From positions 160,330,875 through 160,394,874 of the forward strand of contig CP136062.1 in assembly GCA_032622095.1 (NCBI GenBank): a DNA stretch of 64,000 nucleotides, written 5' to 3'. Numbering within the stretch: position 1 is the first letter of the stretch; every line of letters begins with the position of its first letter. The notes under the pieces were generated by a model. The model saw only the letters and a list, made by a program, of their open reading frames with translations, was not told the DNA's origin and searched no databases. The stretch is from Siphonodentalium dalli. Its lineage: Eukaryota > Mollusca > Scaphopoda > Gadilida > Siphonodentaliidae. The position numbers and the translations under genes were made by a program. Positions 1 to 10,500 of this stretch are shown here, piece after piece.

Positions 1-8
1 CGGAAGAA
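1..8 (+). CDS. HSBP1: HSBP1 penultimate coding exon, last 8 nt
   Basis: The window opens on the last eight bases of an exon, read C|GGA|AGA|A. Joined to the exon at 2772 they give Gly-Arg-Ile-Asp-Glu-Met, matching the Gly-Arg-Ile-Asp-Asp-Met segment of animal HSBP1. The boundary is set by the U12-type donor ATATCCTTTT starting at base 9. The rest of the gene lies left of the window. Confidence 0.8.
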
Positions 9-229
9 ATATCCTTTTCATGATTAATTTCATACAATTAAGCACGGTACTTCGGCCTTATGGGCCTTCAAGCTGCAATTAAAATAATTTTCATGGAACT
101 GATCTGTATAATATTGGGAGAAAATAGATAATCAACATGTTCCTTGAATGGACTCCAAATTTATTGAAATATTTTGCAAATTAGAGAAAACAAGTGTTGC
201 ACATAAGTTTTTCCACCTTAAGAATGGAC

Positions 230-560
230 TCAGGTAAAAACTAGTAAATAAAAGGATAGCATTTGGTTGAGTTACCACGCTAAATGGCTAAAAAATAGAC
301 AAACTAAGGGCCATAAGTCATGTAAAAAACATCGGACAAACTTGGCCTTCGAACTCGATGGAGATATTGTTATGAAAGATTCATATACCAATCATGAATG
401 AAATTGGTTGATGTTTGATCAAGTTATCGCTCTAACAGACATAAAATAATTGATAATAATAGACAAACTAGGGCCATAACTGACTAAAATGGTAGCTGGA
501 CAAATCACCATTGATGGCGGGAACTGAAAGTTGATTTTAATCCAAGTTGGGCTGTCAATT
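230..560. repeat. M-type modular repeat, about 170-bp units
   Basis: Two diverged tandem units share 'gacaaactaagggccataa' and a following 'ttggttga..ttatcgct' stretch. They resemble the M arrays elsewhere in the window. Confidence 0.45.
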
Positions 561-629
561 GTTTAGTTATCAAAATGGCACAGGCATTACCCGGATTAAA
601 TCAGCATACATGGGGGGGAGGGGGTGGTG

Positions 630-1018
630 GTGTTAGAGTCGAACCCACCCATCGAAGCTCAAGAATGATCAGATATTGATTTTTGAAATTTCCCGAGATA
701 TGTAATTTTTGGCAGCCTGGCAAATATTCGTCAAGCCGATGGTCGGTCTCAGACCACATTGCGGATGAAGATGGATAACTCTAATATCAAGTAGCTTTGT
801 GCGTTAGATATTTTACAATCCCGCCAAATTTCGTTGAACAAAATGTTGATATATAACACGTTTTGGGCAATTTTATACTATAGTTGACTCTGGTTGGCAT
901 TATTTTTGGGCAATTGATCGATTCTGATAACTGAAGCGGCATTTCAAGAATGTTGTTGTTATTGTTGGAATCTGATGATATGGGGACCATCAAATCGGAT
1001 TGAGTATCTTTAACATGG
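630..1018 (-). repeat. Family E dispersed repeat
   Basis: The reverse complement matches copies at 25964, 58855, 59212 and 61500. Shared marks are the 'ttccaacaacaac' tract, 'atggtccc' near one end and a TTTAAAG-like terminus. The class is unknown; terminal similarity suggests a DNA element. Confidence 0.65.
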
Positions 1019-1141
1019 GCACACCGATATGATACGTTTCAACGCGTTGTCATAATTTTATTGTGACAGTGTCTCGATCATTTCCATTTGAACAGGACCT
1101 GATTAACCTTTATCGTAATGCTACAATGCCGGGTTGTTTAA

Positions 1142-1513
1142 CCCTTTACCCAACAGAACGGCCCTGGGCCAATGCATTCTCTTATATATGCGAGTCGACC
1201 ATAGGTCGCCTCGCATATATAAGAGAATGCATTGGCTTAACATATTAAAAATTATAAAATTGTCAAAGAATGTAGAAAAGTATTTTTTTTAGGCCAATGC
1301 ATTCTCTTATTATATATGCGAGGCAACCTATGGTCGACTCGCATATATAAGAGAATGCATTGGCACAGGGCATAACTGTAACCATCACAATGTGGTCAAT
1401 GAGCCGGTTCCAATGATATCCATATTTGTATGGTTCTATTGAGACAGACCGAAGATATTTTAGGCTGTTGAAGCTTTATTTGGCCGGTTTTGGCCGCTTT
1501 GTTGGGTAAAGGG
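1142..1513. mobile_element. TTAA-A MITE with double hairpin
   Basis: Flanked by TTAA at 1138-1141 and 1514-1517, with inverted ends CCCTTTACCCAACA. It holds two DH hairpins (about 1168-1236 and 1292-1366) around an AT-rich spacer. Has no coding capacity; piggyBac-like by target and end. Confidence 0.85.
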
Positions 1514-1612
1514 TTAAAATTTTACTCGGTGTCAAAACTACTGTATATTGTTATCCCTAAATGATCCATTGTATTTTATCTTAACCTGGTTAAGTGCAAG
1601 CATGTAAATTGT

Positions 1613-1965
1613 GTGCCTGACATTTGTCGACTTACATGTAGGTCCCCAGAGGGTGCATTTAGTGAAGCTATCTCGCACAGCAGGCTAGCATCACCAAATT
1701 CACCCTCTGGGGACCTCATTCTGTTTAGTATATAGTCTAAAATTAACACTTTTTAGTTATTTCCCCCCCTCTATATCCCTTAATTTTCAAAATATAAAAT
1801 GCATAATCGAGGTGACTAATGGGTGAACATCAACTTCAATCTGATCCTAGGTGTCCCACAGCAGTTGAGGCCTAAGCAGAATGAGGTTCCCAGAGTGTGA
1901 ATTTGGTGGTGCTACACTCTGGGGATCTTATTCTGCAAATGACAGACACACTATTTGCAGATTGC
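1613..1965. mobile_element. Degenerate long-form hAT-D element
   Basis: Two hairpins of the GAGGTCCCCAGAGGGTGAAT type separated by an AT-rich spacer. Ends are eroded. Confidence 0.6.
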
Positions 1966-2026
1966 CTGTTTTAGTTTAAATAATGGTACCTACCCTTGTG
2001 GCATCACATCTGATGTTGTCAAATAA

Positions 2027-2472
2027 CAAGTCTGCAAATAGCGTGTCTGTCATTTGCAGAATGAGGTCCCCAGAGGGTGAATTTAGTGACACTATCCCGC
2101 ACAGCGGGCTAGCATCACTAAATTCACCCTCTGGGAACCTCATTCTGCTTAGGCCCTCAACTTCTATGGTAGACCTAGGATCAGATTGAAGTTCACGAGT
2201 TGAAGTTGGTGATGTTCACCCATTGGGCACCTCGATTATGCATTTTATCTGCTGCAAATTAGGGGATATAGAAACTTCCCCGAAGGGAAAATGTAACTAA
2301 AAACAATGTTAATTTGAGACTATAGATACTTCCCAGAAGATGAGGCATAAGCAGAATGAGGTCTCCAGAGGGTGAATTTGGTGATGCTAGCCCGATATGC
2401 GGGATAGCATCACTAAATTCACCCTCTGGGGACCTCATTCTGCAAATGACAGACACGCTATTTGCAGGCTTG
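2027..2472. mobile_element. Long-form hAT-D element, 446 bp
   Basis: An exact 8-bp duplication TCAAATAA lies at 2019-2026 and 2473-2480. Ends are CAAGTCTGCAAATAG and its complement. Two hairpins flank a spacer of about 190 bp. An 8-bp duplication and CA-ends indicate the hAT superfamily. Confidence 0.85.
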
Positions 2473-2519
2473 TCAAATAATGACTTGGCTTTATCATAGC
2501 AAATCTCGTCTTCAACCTC

Positions 2520-2750
2520 TCCCTCCTTGAGTTCTTCCTCCTCTCCTGCATCCTGTTTATTGCCATGAGGTTCCCACAGGGTGAATTGTTAGCTCAGCCC
2601 TCTTAATTCAGATTGTTTGGCTTCGGCAATCCGCTACGGCAACAGTATGCCGTGGCCCAGTTTGCTTCAGCAAATTGCTTCGGCAATGCTGATTGCCGTA
2701 GCCATTTATGAAGGCTGTAGCTCCATGTTCATAATGTTGTTTATATATTT
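2520..2750. other. No gene; motif-rich intron stretch
   Basis: A pyrimidine-rich tract is followed by several copies of a CTTCGGCAAT-like motif. A lone hAT-D-like hairpin arm (about 2567-2585) is present. Nothing else recognised. Confidence 0.4.
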
Positions 2751-2761
2751 AATTTCCTTAA

Positions 2762-2860
<99 letters not shown>

Positions 2861-3050
2861 CAACATCATCGTCATGGAAACTAAGATGTCATCACATTCC
2901 ACCTTCATCTGTAGTTGACGACTGACTGAGGTTATCACTGACCTTTGCGACCAAGGTCAAGCGTTGTCGACGGAGCAGATCGGCACGCTTTAGTATTCTC
3001 ATGTGTGATACTGAAATGTCCACAAAGATGGCAGCCAAGTCGTCGCATTG

Positions 3051-3056
3051 AATAAA
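3051..3056 (+). promoter_or_regulatory. HSBP1 poly(A) signal
   Basis: Canonical AATAAA lies about 190 nt after the HSBP1 stop codon. The intervening 3' UTR shows no repeat insertion. Confidence 0.65.
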
Positions 3057-3529
3057 AGACGGAAACAAACAACTAGATCATGAACTGTGTTATAAAGAGG
3101 AAATATTACAATTCCTTTTTATAGTCTTGATATATTTTTTTTTAGCTGTACTGAACTGCTGAACATGATAATGCTATTTTTAGACCTGCTGTTGACAACT
3201 GTGGCTGTGTTTTTGTGGGCGTTAATGTTGTTTCATTTATTTATTGTGTATTTATCGTAGTCATCTAAAATCAAAACTTCAAAACTAATATCATCCCTTC
3301 TGAAGAATTTCGCAGTTTCGCTGACCTGTTAAAGATAGAGTATCTCTTTCAGGCCACAATTACAACAACAACATCTTTTTCATTGAATCCAATTTCATGA
3401 CAAGAAATAGGTTTTTATTGTGTATTAAACACAGATAAAACTTCTTTCTCTTAGTACGCTCTAAATGATTCAGCGCGATAGCCCCTTTTCCCATCTTTCT
3501 AGAAGGTAGAAAAATTATAAATAAGATTG

Positions 3530-3840
3530 ATATTAAATGATAGAAGCTTTTCCGGGCTGGTATCCTCGATTCATATTTAGGAATATTTTATACCCCGGAA
3601 TCTACAGTAATGCCCTAAATAATCGACTTCTTAACCACAGCAGAATTATGGGTAATTTTTCAGAATTTAGTTGGATGGATGGCAACAAGCCATATTTCCG
3701 ACTAAATTCTGAAAAATTACCCATAATTCTGCTGTGGTTAAAGGAGTCGATTATTTAGTGCATTACTCTATTTTATACCCGGAACCTATACAAAAATTGC
3801 TAGGAAGAGATACACTATCTTTAATATAAAGGCTATCGTT
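3530..3840. repeat. Family K repeat, interrupted
   Basis: Shares 'gatagaagcttttccgg', 'ataccccggaa' and 'ggaagagata' with copies at about 8545-8640 and 21900-22390. It is split by a TA-G insertion. Confidence 0.55.
3605..3768. mobile_element. TA-G palindromic MITE
   Basis: Inverted arms run from CAGTAATGCCCTAAATAATC to its complement, with a 5' TA flank. The arms carry CCACAGCAGAATTATGGGTA. Tc1/mariner-like by TA target; nested in family K. Confidence 0.75.
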
Positions 3841-4080
3841 AGATTCGTTACTATATCAAATCTTTTTATTTCTGACAGATGTTTATAAACTTCTCTTACA
3901 TCTGCAGGCCTAGAAATTTATCTACAAATGTTGCCTTGAATACTATCTGAATTCAGAAGAGATGTAATACCCTTGCTTAAGTTTCCGTATGATACTTTAC
4001 AATTATTTTCATCTGACTGTTTTTACAATGTATACAAAATAAATGTAGATTTATAACCAGAACTCAGTTTGTTTAATGTC

Positions 4081-5683
4081 TCCCATGCACACGAGGCTCA
4101 ACCGGCTCGCAGTCAGTGCAAACAGCAGCCTATTAGTGTCTCACATACACACACTTCCCAACCGGTTTGTGTCCTATCAGTGCAAACAGCAGCCTATTAG
4201 TGTCTCACATACACACACTTCCCAACCGGTTTGTGTCCTATCAGTGCAAACAGCAGCCTATTAGTGTCTCACATACACACACTTCCCAACCGGTTTGTGT
4301 CCTATCAGTGCAAACAGCAGCCTATTAGTGTCTCATATACACACACTTCCCAACCGGTTTGTGTCCTATCAGTGCAAACAGCAGCCTATTAGTGTCTCAC
4401 ATACACACACTAACCAACCGGTTTGTGTCCTATCAGTGCAAACAGCAGCCTATTAGTGTCTCACATACACACACTAACCAACCGGTTTGTGTCCTATCAG
4501 TGCAAACAGCAGCCTATTAGTGTCTCACATACACACACTTCCCAACCGGTTTGTGTCCTATCAGTGCAAACAGCAGCCTATTAGTGTCTCATATACACAC
4601 ACTTCCCAACCGGTTTGTGTCCTATCAGTGCAAACAGCAGCCTATTAGTGTCTCATATACACACACTTCCCAACCGGTTTGTGTCCTATCAGTGCAAACA
4701 GCAGCCTATTAGTGTCTCACATACACACACTAACCAACCGGTTTGTGTCCTATCAGTGCAAACAGCAGCCTATTAGTGTCTCACATACACACACTTCCCA
4801 ACCGGTTTGTGTCCTATCAGTGCAAACAGCAGCCTATTAGTGTCTCATATACACACACTTCCCAACCGGTTTGTGTCCTATCAGTGCAAACAGCAGCCTA
4901 TTAGTGTCTCATACACACACTGCCCAACCGGTTTGTGTCCTATCAGTGTCTCACATACACACACTGCCCAACCGGTTTGTGTCCTATCAGTGCAAACAGC
5001 AGCCTATTAGTGTCTCATACACACAATGCCTAACTGGTTTGTGTCCTATCAGTGTCTCATATACACACACTGCCCAACCGGTTTGTGTCCCATCAGTGCA
5101 AACAGCAGCCTATCAGGGTCTCACATACACACACTGCCCAACCGGTTTGTGTCCTATCAGTGCAAACAGCAGCCTATCAGGGTCTCATATACACACACTG
5201 CCCAATCGGTTTGTGTCCTATCAGTGCAAACAGCAGCCTATCAGTGTCACATACACACACTGCCCAACCAGTTTGTGTCCTATCAGTGCAAAGAGTAGCC
5301 TATCAGTGTCTCACCTACACACACTGCCCAACCGGTTTGTGTCCTATCAGTGCAAACAGCAGCCTATCAGGGTCTCACATACACACACTGCCCAACCGGT
5401 TTGTGTCCTATCAGTGCAAACAGCAGCCTATCAGGGTCTCATATACACACACTGCCCAATCGGTTTGTGTCCTATCAGTGCAAACAGCAGCCTATCAGTG
5501 TCACATACACACACTGCCCAACCAGTTTGTGTCCTATCAGTGCAAACAGCAGCCTATCAGGGTCTCACATACACACACTGCCCAACCAGTTTGTGTCCTA
5601 TCAGTGCAAACAGCAGCCTATCAGGGTCTCACATACACACACTGCCCAACCGGTTCGTGTCCTATCAGTGTAACAGTGTATGT
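4081..5683. repeat. 64-bp minisatellite, about 25 copies
   Basis: The unit begins at each AGTGCAAACAGCAGCCTAT (for example 4115 and 4179, 64 bp apart) and includes AACCGGTTTGTGTCCTATC. Left copies carry TATTAGTGTCTC and ACTTCCCAACC or ACTAACCAACC. Right copies carry TATCAGGGTCTC and ACTGCCCAACC. 64 is not a multiple of three and all frames are open, so long ORFs here are artefacts. Confidence 0.95.
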
Positions 5684-5689
5684 GTAGGC

Positions 5690-6215
5690 AGTGTCTGCAC
5701 TGGACCCAAATTGACTTTTGCCAATTGTTTCAGAAATTGCCAAATGCTATAACTGATAGTATCAGTTTCTGCAACATTGAGTCATATCTCGACAATCACT
5801 GTTTGAACGACTTTTGATATCGATATATAGGAAACAGTTTGTTATTAATTATTCTCGCATCTTTATTGTGGTTAATCAACATTATCGTACAACAATAAAC
5901 CAATAACTGAACAATAACATTTTAGGTTGCTTCATCAGAAGGACCTAACAAGAGGATTAGCTATGTAAACACCACCGCCTCAAATAACAGCAATCCCTCA
6001 ATCCGTCCATACTCATGCTATCAGATTTAAATCCATCTTGATAGAGGTCTTTTCCTAAATAATATAAAACACCGCTATATATATATTTTATTGTAAGAGT
6101 TTCCTCAAATAAATGGTATTGATTGACCAATATTTTTCAACTTTATTCTCAGGAATTCAAAAGTGACTTTGCCAAAAGTTAATTATTTTTGGCATTTGCC
6201 GTGCGAACCCTGCAT
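5690..6215. repeat. Family L dispersed repeat
   Basis: An inverted, diverged copy lies at about 35640-36210. Shared internal stretches include 'acttttgatatcgatat', 'ttgcttcatcagaagg' and 'taacaagaggattagctatg'. Terminal 'ttgccaaaagttaatt' stretches occur at both ends in opposite orientation, suggesting a DNA element about 530 bp long. Confidence 0.6.
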
Positions 6216-6316
6216 GTACATGAAGAGTTATAATTTTTGTCCGTTTCGGGGAATGACAACCATGAATGGAATAAAGTAAAGTTTGAGCTATTGCCATGGG
6301 ATGGCATCCGTTGTCC

Positions 6317-6556
6317 AGTGGTGGTGGTAATGTACTTTCATATTGCGGGGAATGCTGTATAGAAGTGGTGACAGGTCGTAATGTGAAGTGTGGGTACTTT
6401 CATATTACAGGGAATGCTGTAACGCGGTGGTGGTAATGTGAAGTGTGGGCGCCAACATATTGTGGAAATACTGTGTATAGTGATGGTGGTAATATGAAGT
6501 GTGGACACTGACATGATATTGTGGGAAGGCCCTGTATAATGGTGGTAATGCGAAGG
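6317..6556. repeat. Degenerate tandem repeat, about 65-70-bp units
   Basis: Four diverged units share 'ggtggtaatgtgaagtgtgg' and 'atattg.ggaa..ctgt'. Confidence 0.6.
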
Positions 6557-6716
6557 ATATCAGAATGTTTCAGACTATCAAATGTGTAGGTGTTCAATAG
6601 TTTTAACACTAATGGCATCTAAACCTTGCTATTGTGTCAGAATTTTACATGAGCGGACCCAGCATTCTTGCAATAGCAAGACCCATCAGCATATGGAATA
6701 CATACAGAGAACGACA

Positions 6717-6832
6717 TGTGTTTAGGGGTTTGTTGATACGCCATGAGTTCTAGCACGGATTTATAGAACAAGAGGCGCAGGCATCTTTCCGCGATGGCAC
6801 AAGTGCCGTATCAACAAACCCATTAACACACG
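6717..6832. repeat. Short inverted repeat
   Basis: 'tgtgtttaggggtttgttga' at the left is complemented by 'tcaacaaacccattaacaca' at the right. The centre is unrelated. Confidence 0.5.
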
Positions 6833-6859
6833 AGTCATTCTGTGTTTATTACATGCCAC

Positions 6860-7300
6860 TACTCCTCAAATCCGTGAATTAAAAAAACCCATACTTATAA
6901 GGTACATACATGTACATGTACAGGGATTGTTTTGTCATGTGTGGTGATCCTTTTATTTTATAATTCCAGTTTCATGGTTTACAGATTTGTAAATATGGAA
7001 TTCCAGGAACAAGCGTGTAATAAATGTGTTTATTATATGACTTTCATTATTTTCACTAAATACCATTATTGTTTGGTGATGGTTTTCCGATAAATCAGAT
7101 TATGATAGTATCGTAATCCAATTCCATATCACGAGGTTCCTGAACTATTTTCAATTGAGACAATTCTTCTTAGAATTGGTGTTAGAATTGGTGTTGATTA
7201 AATTGTTGTGATTCGTTCATTAAATTTGAATTCAACTGAGCAATAAATTTTAGAGGTTGGTTGTAATAATTAAGTCCAATTGTCCAAGATCTCACCTTCT
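6860..7300. other. Intergenic, no feature recognised
   Basis: AT-rich sequence between HSBP1 and GPATCH1. I find no coding or repeat match. Confidence 0.4.
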
Positions 7301-7427
7301 CAACTCGTCGTACTACGGAGACTCAAAACACTTCACTGTAGTGATAATGTCTATATATGAGGCAACATTAGCATGGATATGATTATGGGAAAATAATGCA
7401 TATGAGCACTTTAAGATATTGTAAAAA

Positions 7428-7433
7428 TTTAAT
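7428..7433 (-). promoter_or_regulatory. Possible GPATCH1 poly(A) signal
   Basis: ATTAAA on the minus strand lies about 45 nt after the GPATCH1 stop. It is a common variant hexamer. There is no transcript evidence. Confidence 0.4.
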
Positions 7434-7477
7434 GAATAGAAAAATAACAATTCTGCGTCTTCTGCATTAGTCTGATT

Positions 7478-7529
7478 TCACATGAAGTCTGCCGCAGTCA
7501 ATCTCTTGTTGCTTGATAAGCTTCTCATC
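7478..7529 (-). CDS. GPATCH1: GPATCH1 coding exon 19 with stop
   Basis: Codes the last 16 residues, [16 protein letters not shown], then TGA. With the end of exon 18 it gives ILEKMRSL, comparable to human LLRRLKSL at the extreme C-terminus. Acceptor CATTTACAG. Confidence 0.85.
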
Positions 7530-10500
7530 CTGTAAATGGAAATGTGGCGTGTAATCCAAAGCTCAATTCAAATCAATGATGTTGTATAATGGAAGGCGTG
7601 TTCACGTTCAGGGTTATCAAGTCTTGAAATAATGTGTGACATTTGCAGAATGAGGTCCTCAGAGGGTGAATTTAGTGATGCTTCCCCCACACAGCGGGCT
7701 AGCATCACTAAATTCACTCTCTTGGGACCTCATTCTGCTTAGGGCTCATCTTCTGGGAAGTATCTATAATCTCAAATTAACATTGTTTTAGTTACATTTT
7801 CCCTTCATTATATATCCCCTAATTCGCAGAAGATAAAAATGCATAATTGAGTTGACTGATGTGTGAACATCACCAACTTCAACTGGGGAGCTTCAATCTG
7901 ATCCTAGGTCTCCAATAACAGTTGAGGCCTAAGCAGAATGAGGTCCCCAGAGGGTGAATTTGGTTATGTTAACCTGCTAGTCGGAATAGCATCACTAAAT
8001 TCACTGTGGGGACCTCATTCTGCAAATGTCATACACACTACTTTCCAGTCTAGGGAGTTATGCTAACTAAGATCTTGCACAATTTTTTCGATGAATATAG
8101 TATAAGGAAATGTATCTTCATGTTTAGGGTTACACTAACATCGCGAAACAAAAATCAGGATACAACAAAGAGGCATAACTCCTGAAATAAAATTTGGGTA
8201 AGACTGGTTCTCATCCAAGATATTCTTGAACCATGAACCAAATTCGGTAAAAATCATAAAATATTTGTTGATGCACTTTAGGAAATATAGTGGTTTATTA
8301 TTGATGTTACAGAGTAAAATATCTAGCATATTTCCTTGGTGGAGAGTGCTAACAATATAGGGGTCTCCCGCTTGCTATGATTCGCCAATCTCGTGGAAAC
8401 GTTCCAAGCTTATCAAGTGGTAAAACTCTATATCTATGTGAGATCTCCTGAAGTTTCATGGCCGATCTATTCTAAAATTAGCCCATAACACTATCCCAAA
8501 TAGTTGTATAGATTATATCAGAAAAATCAAAATAAAACCAATATTGATTGATAGATGAGATTCTGAACAGGGGACTATTTATACCCTGGAAATATAAAAC
8601 TTGTTATAGGAAGAGATAGACCATCTTTAACATAAAGAAATAGACAAGTTTTAGCCCTTCCATGACAGGAGCTTCCTGAAATTTTGAGAAAAAACCTGTG
8701 GCAATGCATTCTCTTCTCGCATATATACGAGAATACACTGGCCTGATACTATTTATCTAGTCCTTGTATGCCAGTGAGACTCACATATTTAAGAGAATGC
8801 ACATATTTAAGAGAATGCACTGGTACATGATCTTTAATGCTGGACCAGCGCAGCTCCTGTCATGAAAGGGTTAAAGGTCCACTTAATGTTTGAGTCCCCG
8901 ATTATTTATATACAGAGTCAGTGTTATCGACTATTGTTGGCATGAAATAAAACCACAAATAGATATATTCCAGCAGAATACGGAACAGTTGTGGCCTAAG
9001 AGTGTCCACCAAGTGATAGAGTTCTCAGATTTTCCCCTTTATTACCCATAATGCATCAAAATTCAAAACTAGGAGGTAGAGTTATTCCCCTTCCATCAAG
9101 AACAATAGACTGGCAGTACAGTCCAGATCAAAATTAAGCACAGAACCACTCAGAACACATGTCGGTATCTCAAGCTTCCTCTTTCAAATGGTATATAATA
9201 TAGAATATGTTGCATATGATGTGATCTGGGGATTCGAACGTTAAGTGGGCCTTTAAATCTTACTTTTCAAGAATGTCCTTATCAGTTGGCACAATTCTGA
9301 CGATGCTGTCATCTGAATCTGATCCTGAGCTGGAATCATCTGAACTATCACTAGATATCTCTATGACGACTTTCGGCTTTTTCTTTTTCTCCTTTTTCTC
9401 CTTTTTCTTTTCTTTTTTCTTCTCTTTCTTTTTGTGTTTTGACTTCTTTTCTTTGAGCTGTTGTGGAGAAGGTAATCAGACTATATGGATCAATTTCTGG
9501 TCTTTACATCATTATTAAAGGCCCACTTAATGGAGTCCCTGATAAGTTTTATTGAGTATTGTTGTCTTGAAATAAAACCAGAAACATATATATTCCACCA
9601 AATTACAGAACAGCTGTGGCCTAGGAGTGTCCACCAAGTTTATAGATGATTCACCCAATACTTACCCCTGTAATTACCCAAATACATCAAAATTCAACAC
9701 TAGGAGATAGAGATTTTCCCCTTCCATCGAGAATAATAGACAACGGGCAGTACAGTCAAGATCAAAATTAATCACAGAACCACTCAGAACACAAGTCGGT
9801 ACCTCAACAAAACAATGTGTTCACAGTTTACTTGATCGGATAAGTTGATAATACAATGTTTTGGAGCTTCCTCTTTTAAATGATATATAATATAGAATAT
9901 TGTTGTATATAATGTAATCTGGTTATTCAAACATTTATAATAAACAGTGTGAGATAATCAACATACACCAGAAAAAATAACCCATAACCCATGACTATTA
10001 CCTCCAAAATAAAAAAAACTAAAGAGCACAGAAAAGGAAAAAAGTACCTAGGAATTATTATATCCAAAGAAATGTCATGGAACTCCCACATAAACACCAT
10101 CACAAACAAAGCTAATGCCTCAATAAGATTCATCAGAGGAAACATCAAGACAAAAAAAAAAAAAAAAAAAAACTAGCATACAAAACATAAGTCCGCCCGA
10201 AGCTTGAATATTGTTCTACAATCTGGCATCCATGGAACGTCTACCTGAGTCACCAAATAGAGATGGTCCAACACAGAGCTAGTCAGGACACAACAAACAT
10301 ATGTAACTATCATAGCAGTGCCTCGGACATACTACAACATCTAAAATGGCCCTCAGAGGGTGAATTTAGTAATGCTAAGCTGCACAGCAGGCTAGCATCA
10401 CCAACCTCATCCTCTGGGGACTTCATTCTGCTTAGGCCTCATCTTCTGGGGAGTATCTATAGCCTCAAATTTACATTCTTTTTAGTTACTTTTTCCCTTC

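Noticed and set aside
630-1018. tRNA-derived SINE status for family E (a GGTTCGAC-like stretch)
   Set aside because: No A box at the right distance, no poly(A) tail, and the ends look like inverted repeats.
1063-1248. Small ORFs reading Ala-Asn-Ala-Phe-Ser-Tyr-Ile-Cys-Glu, found many times
   Set aside because: They are translations of the DH hairpin arm in different copies.
4807-5752. Long overlapping ORFs (up to 293 codons) in all plus frames
   Set aside because: They run through the 64-bp minisatellite. The unit is not a multiple of three and has no stops in any frame, so openness is automatic.
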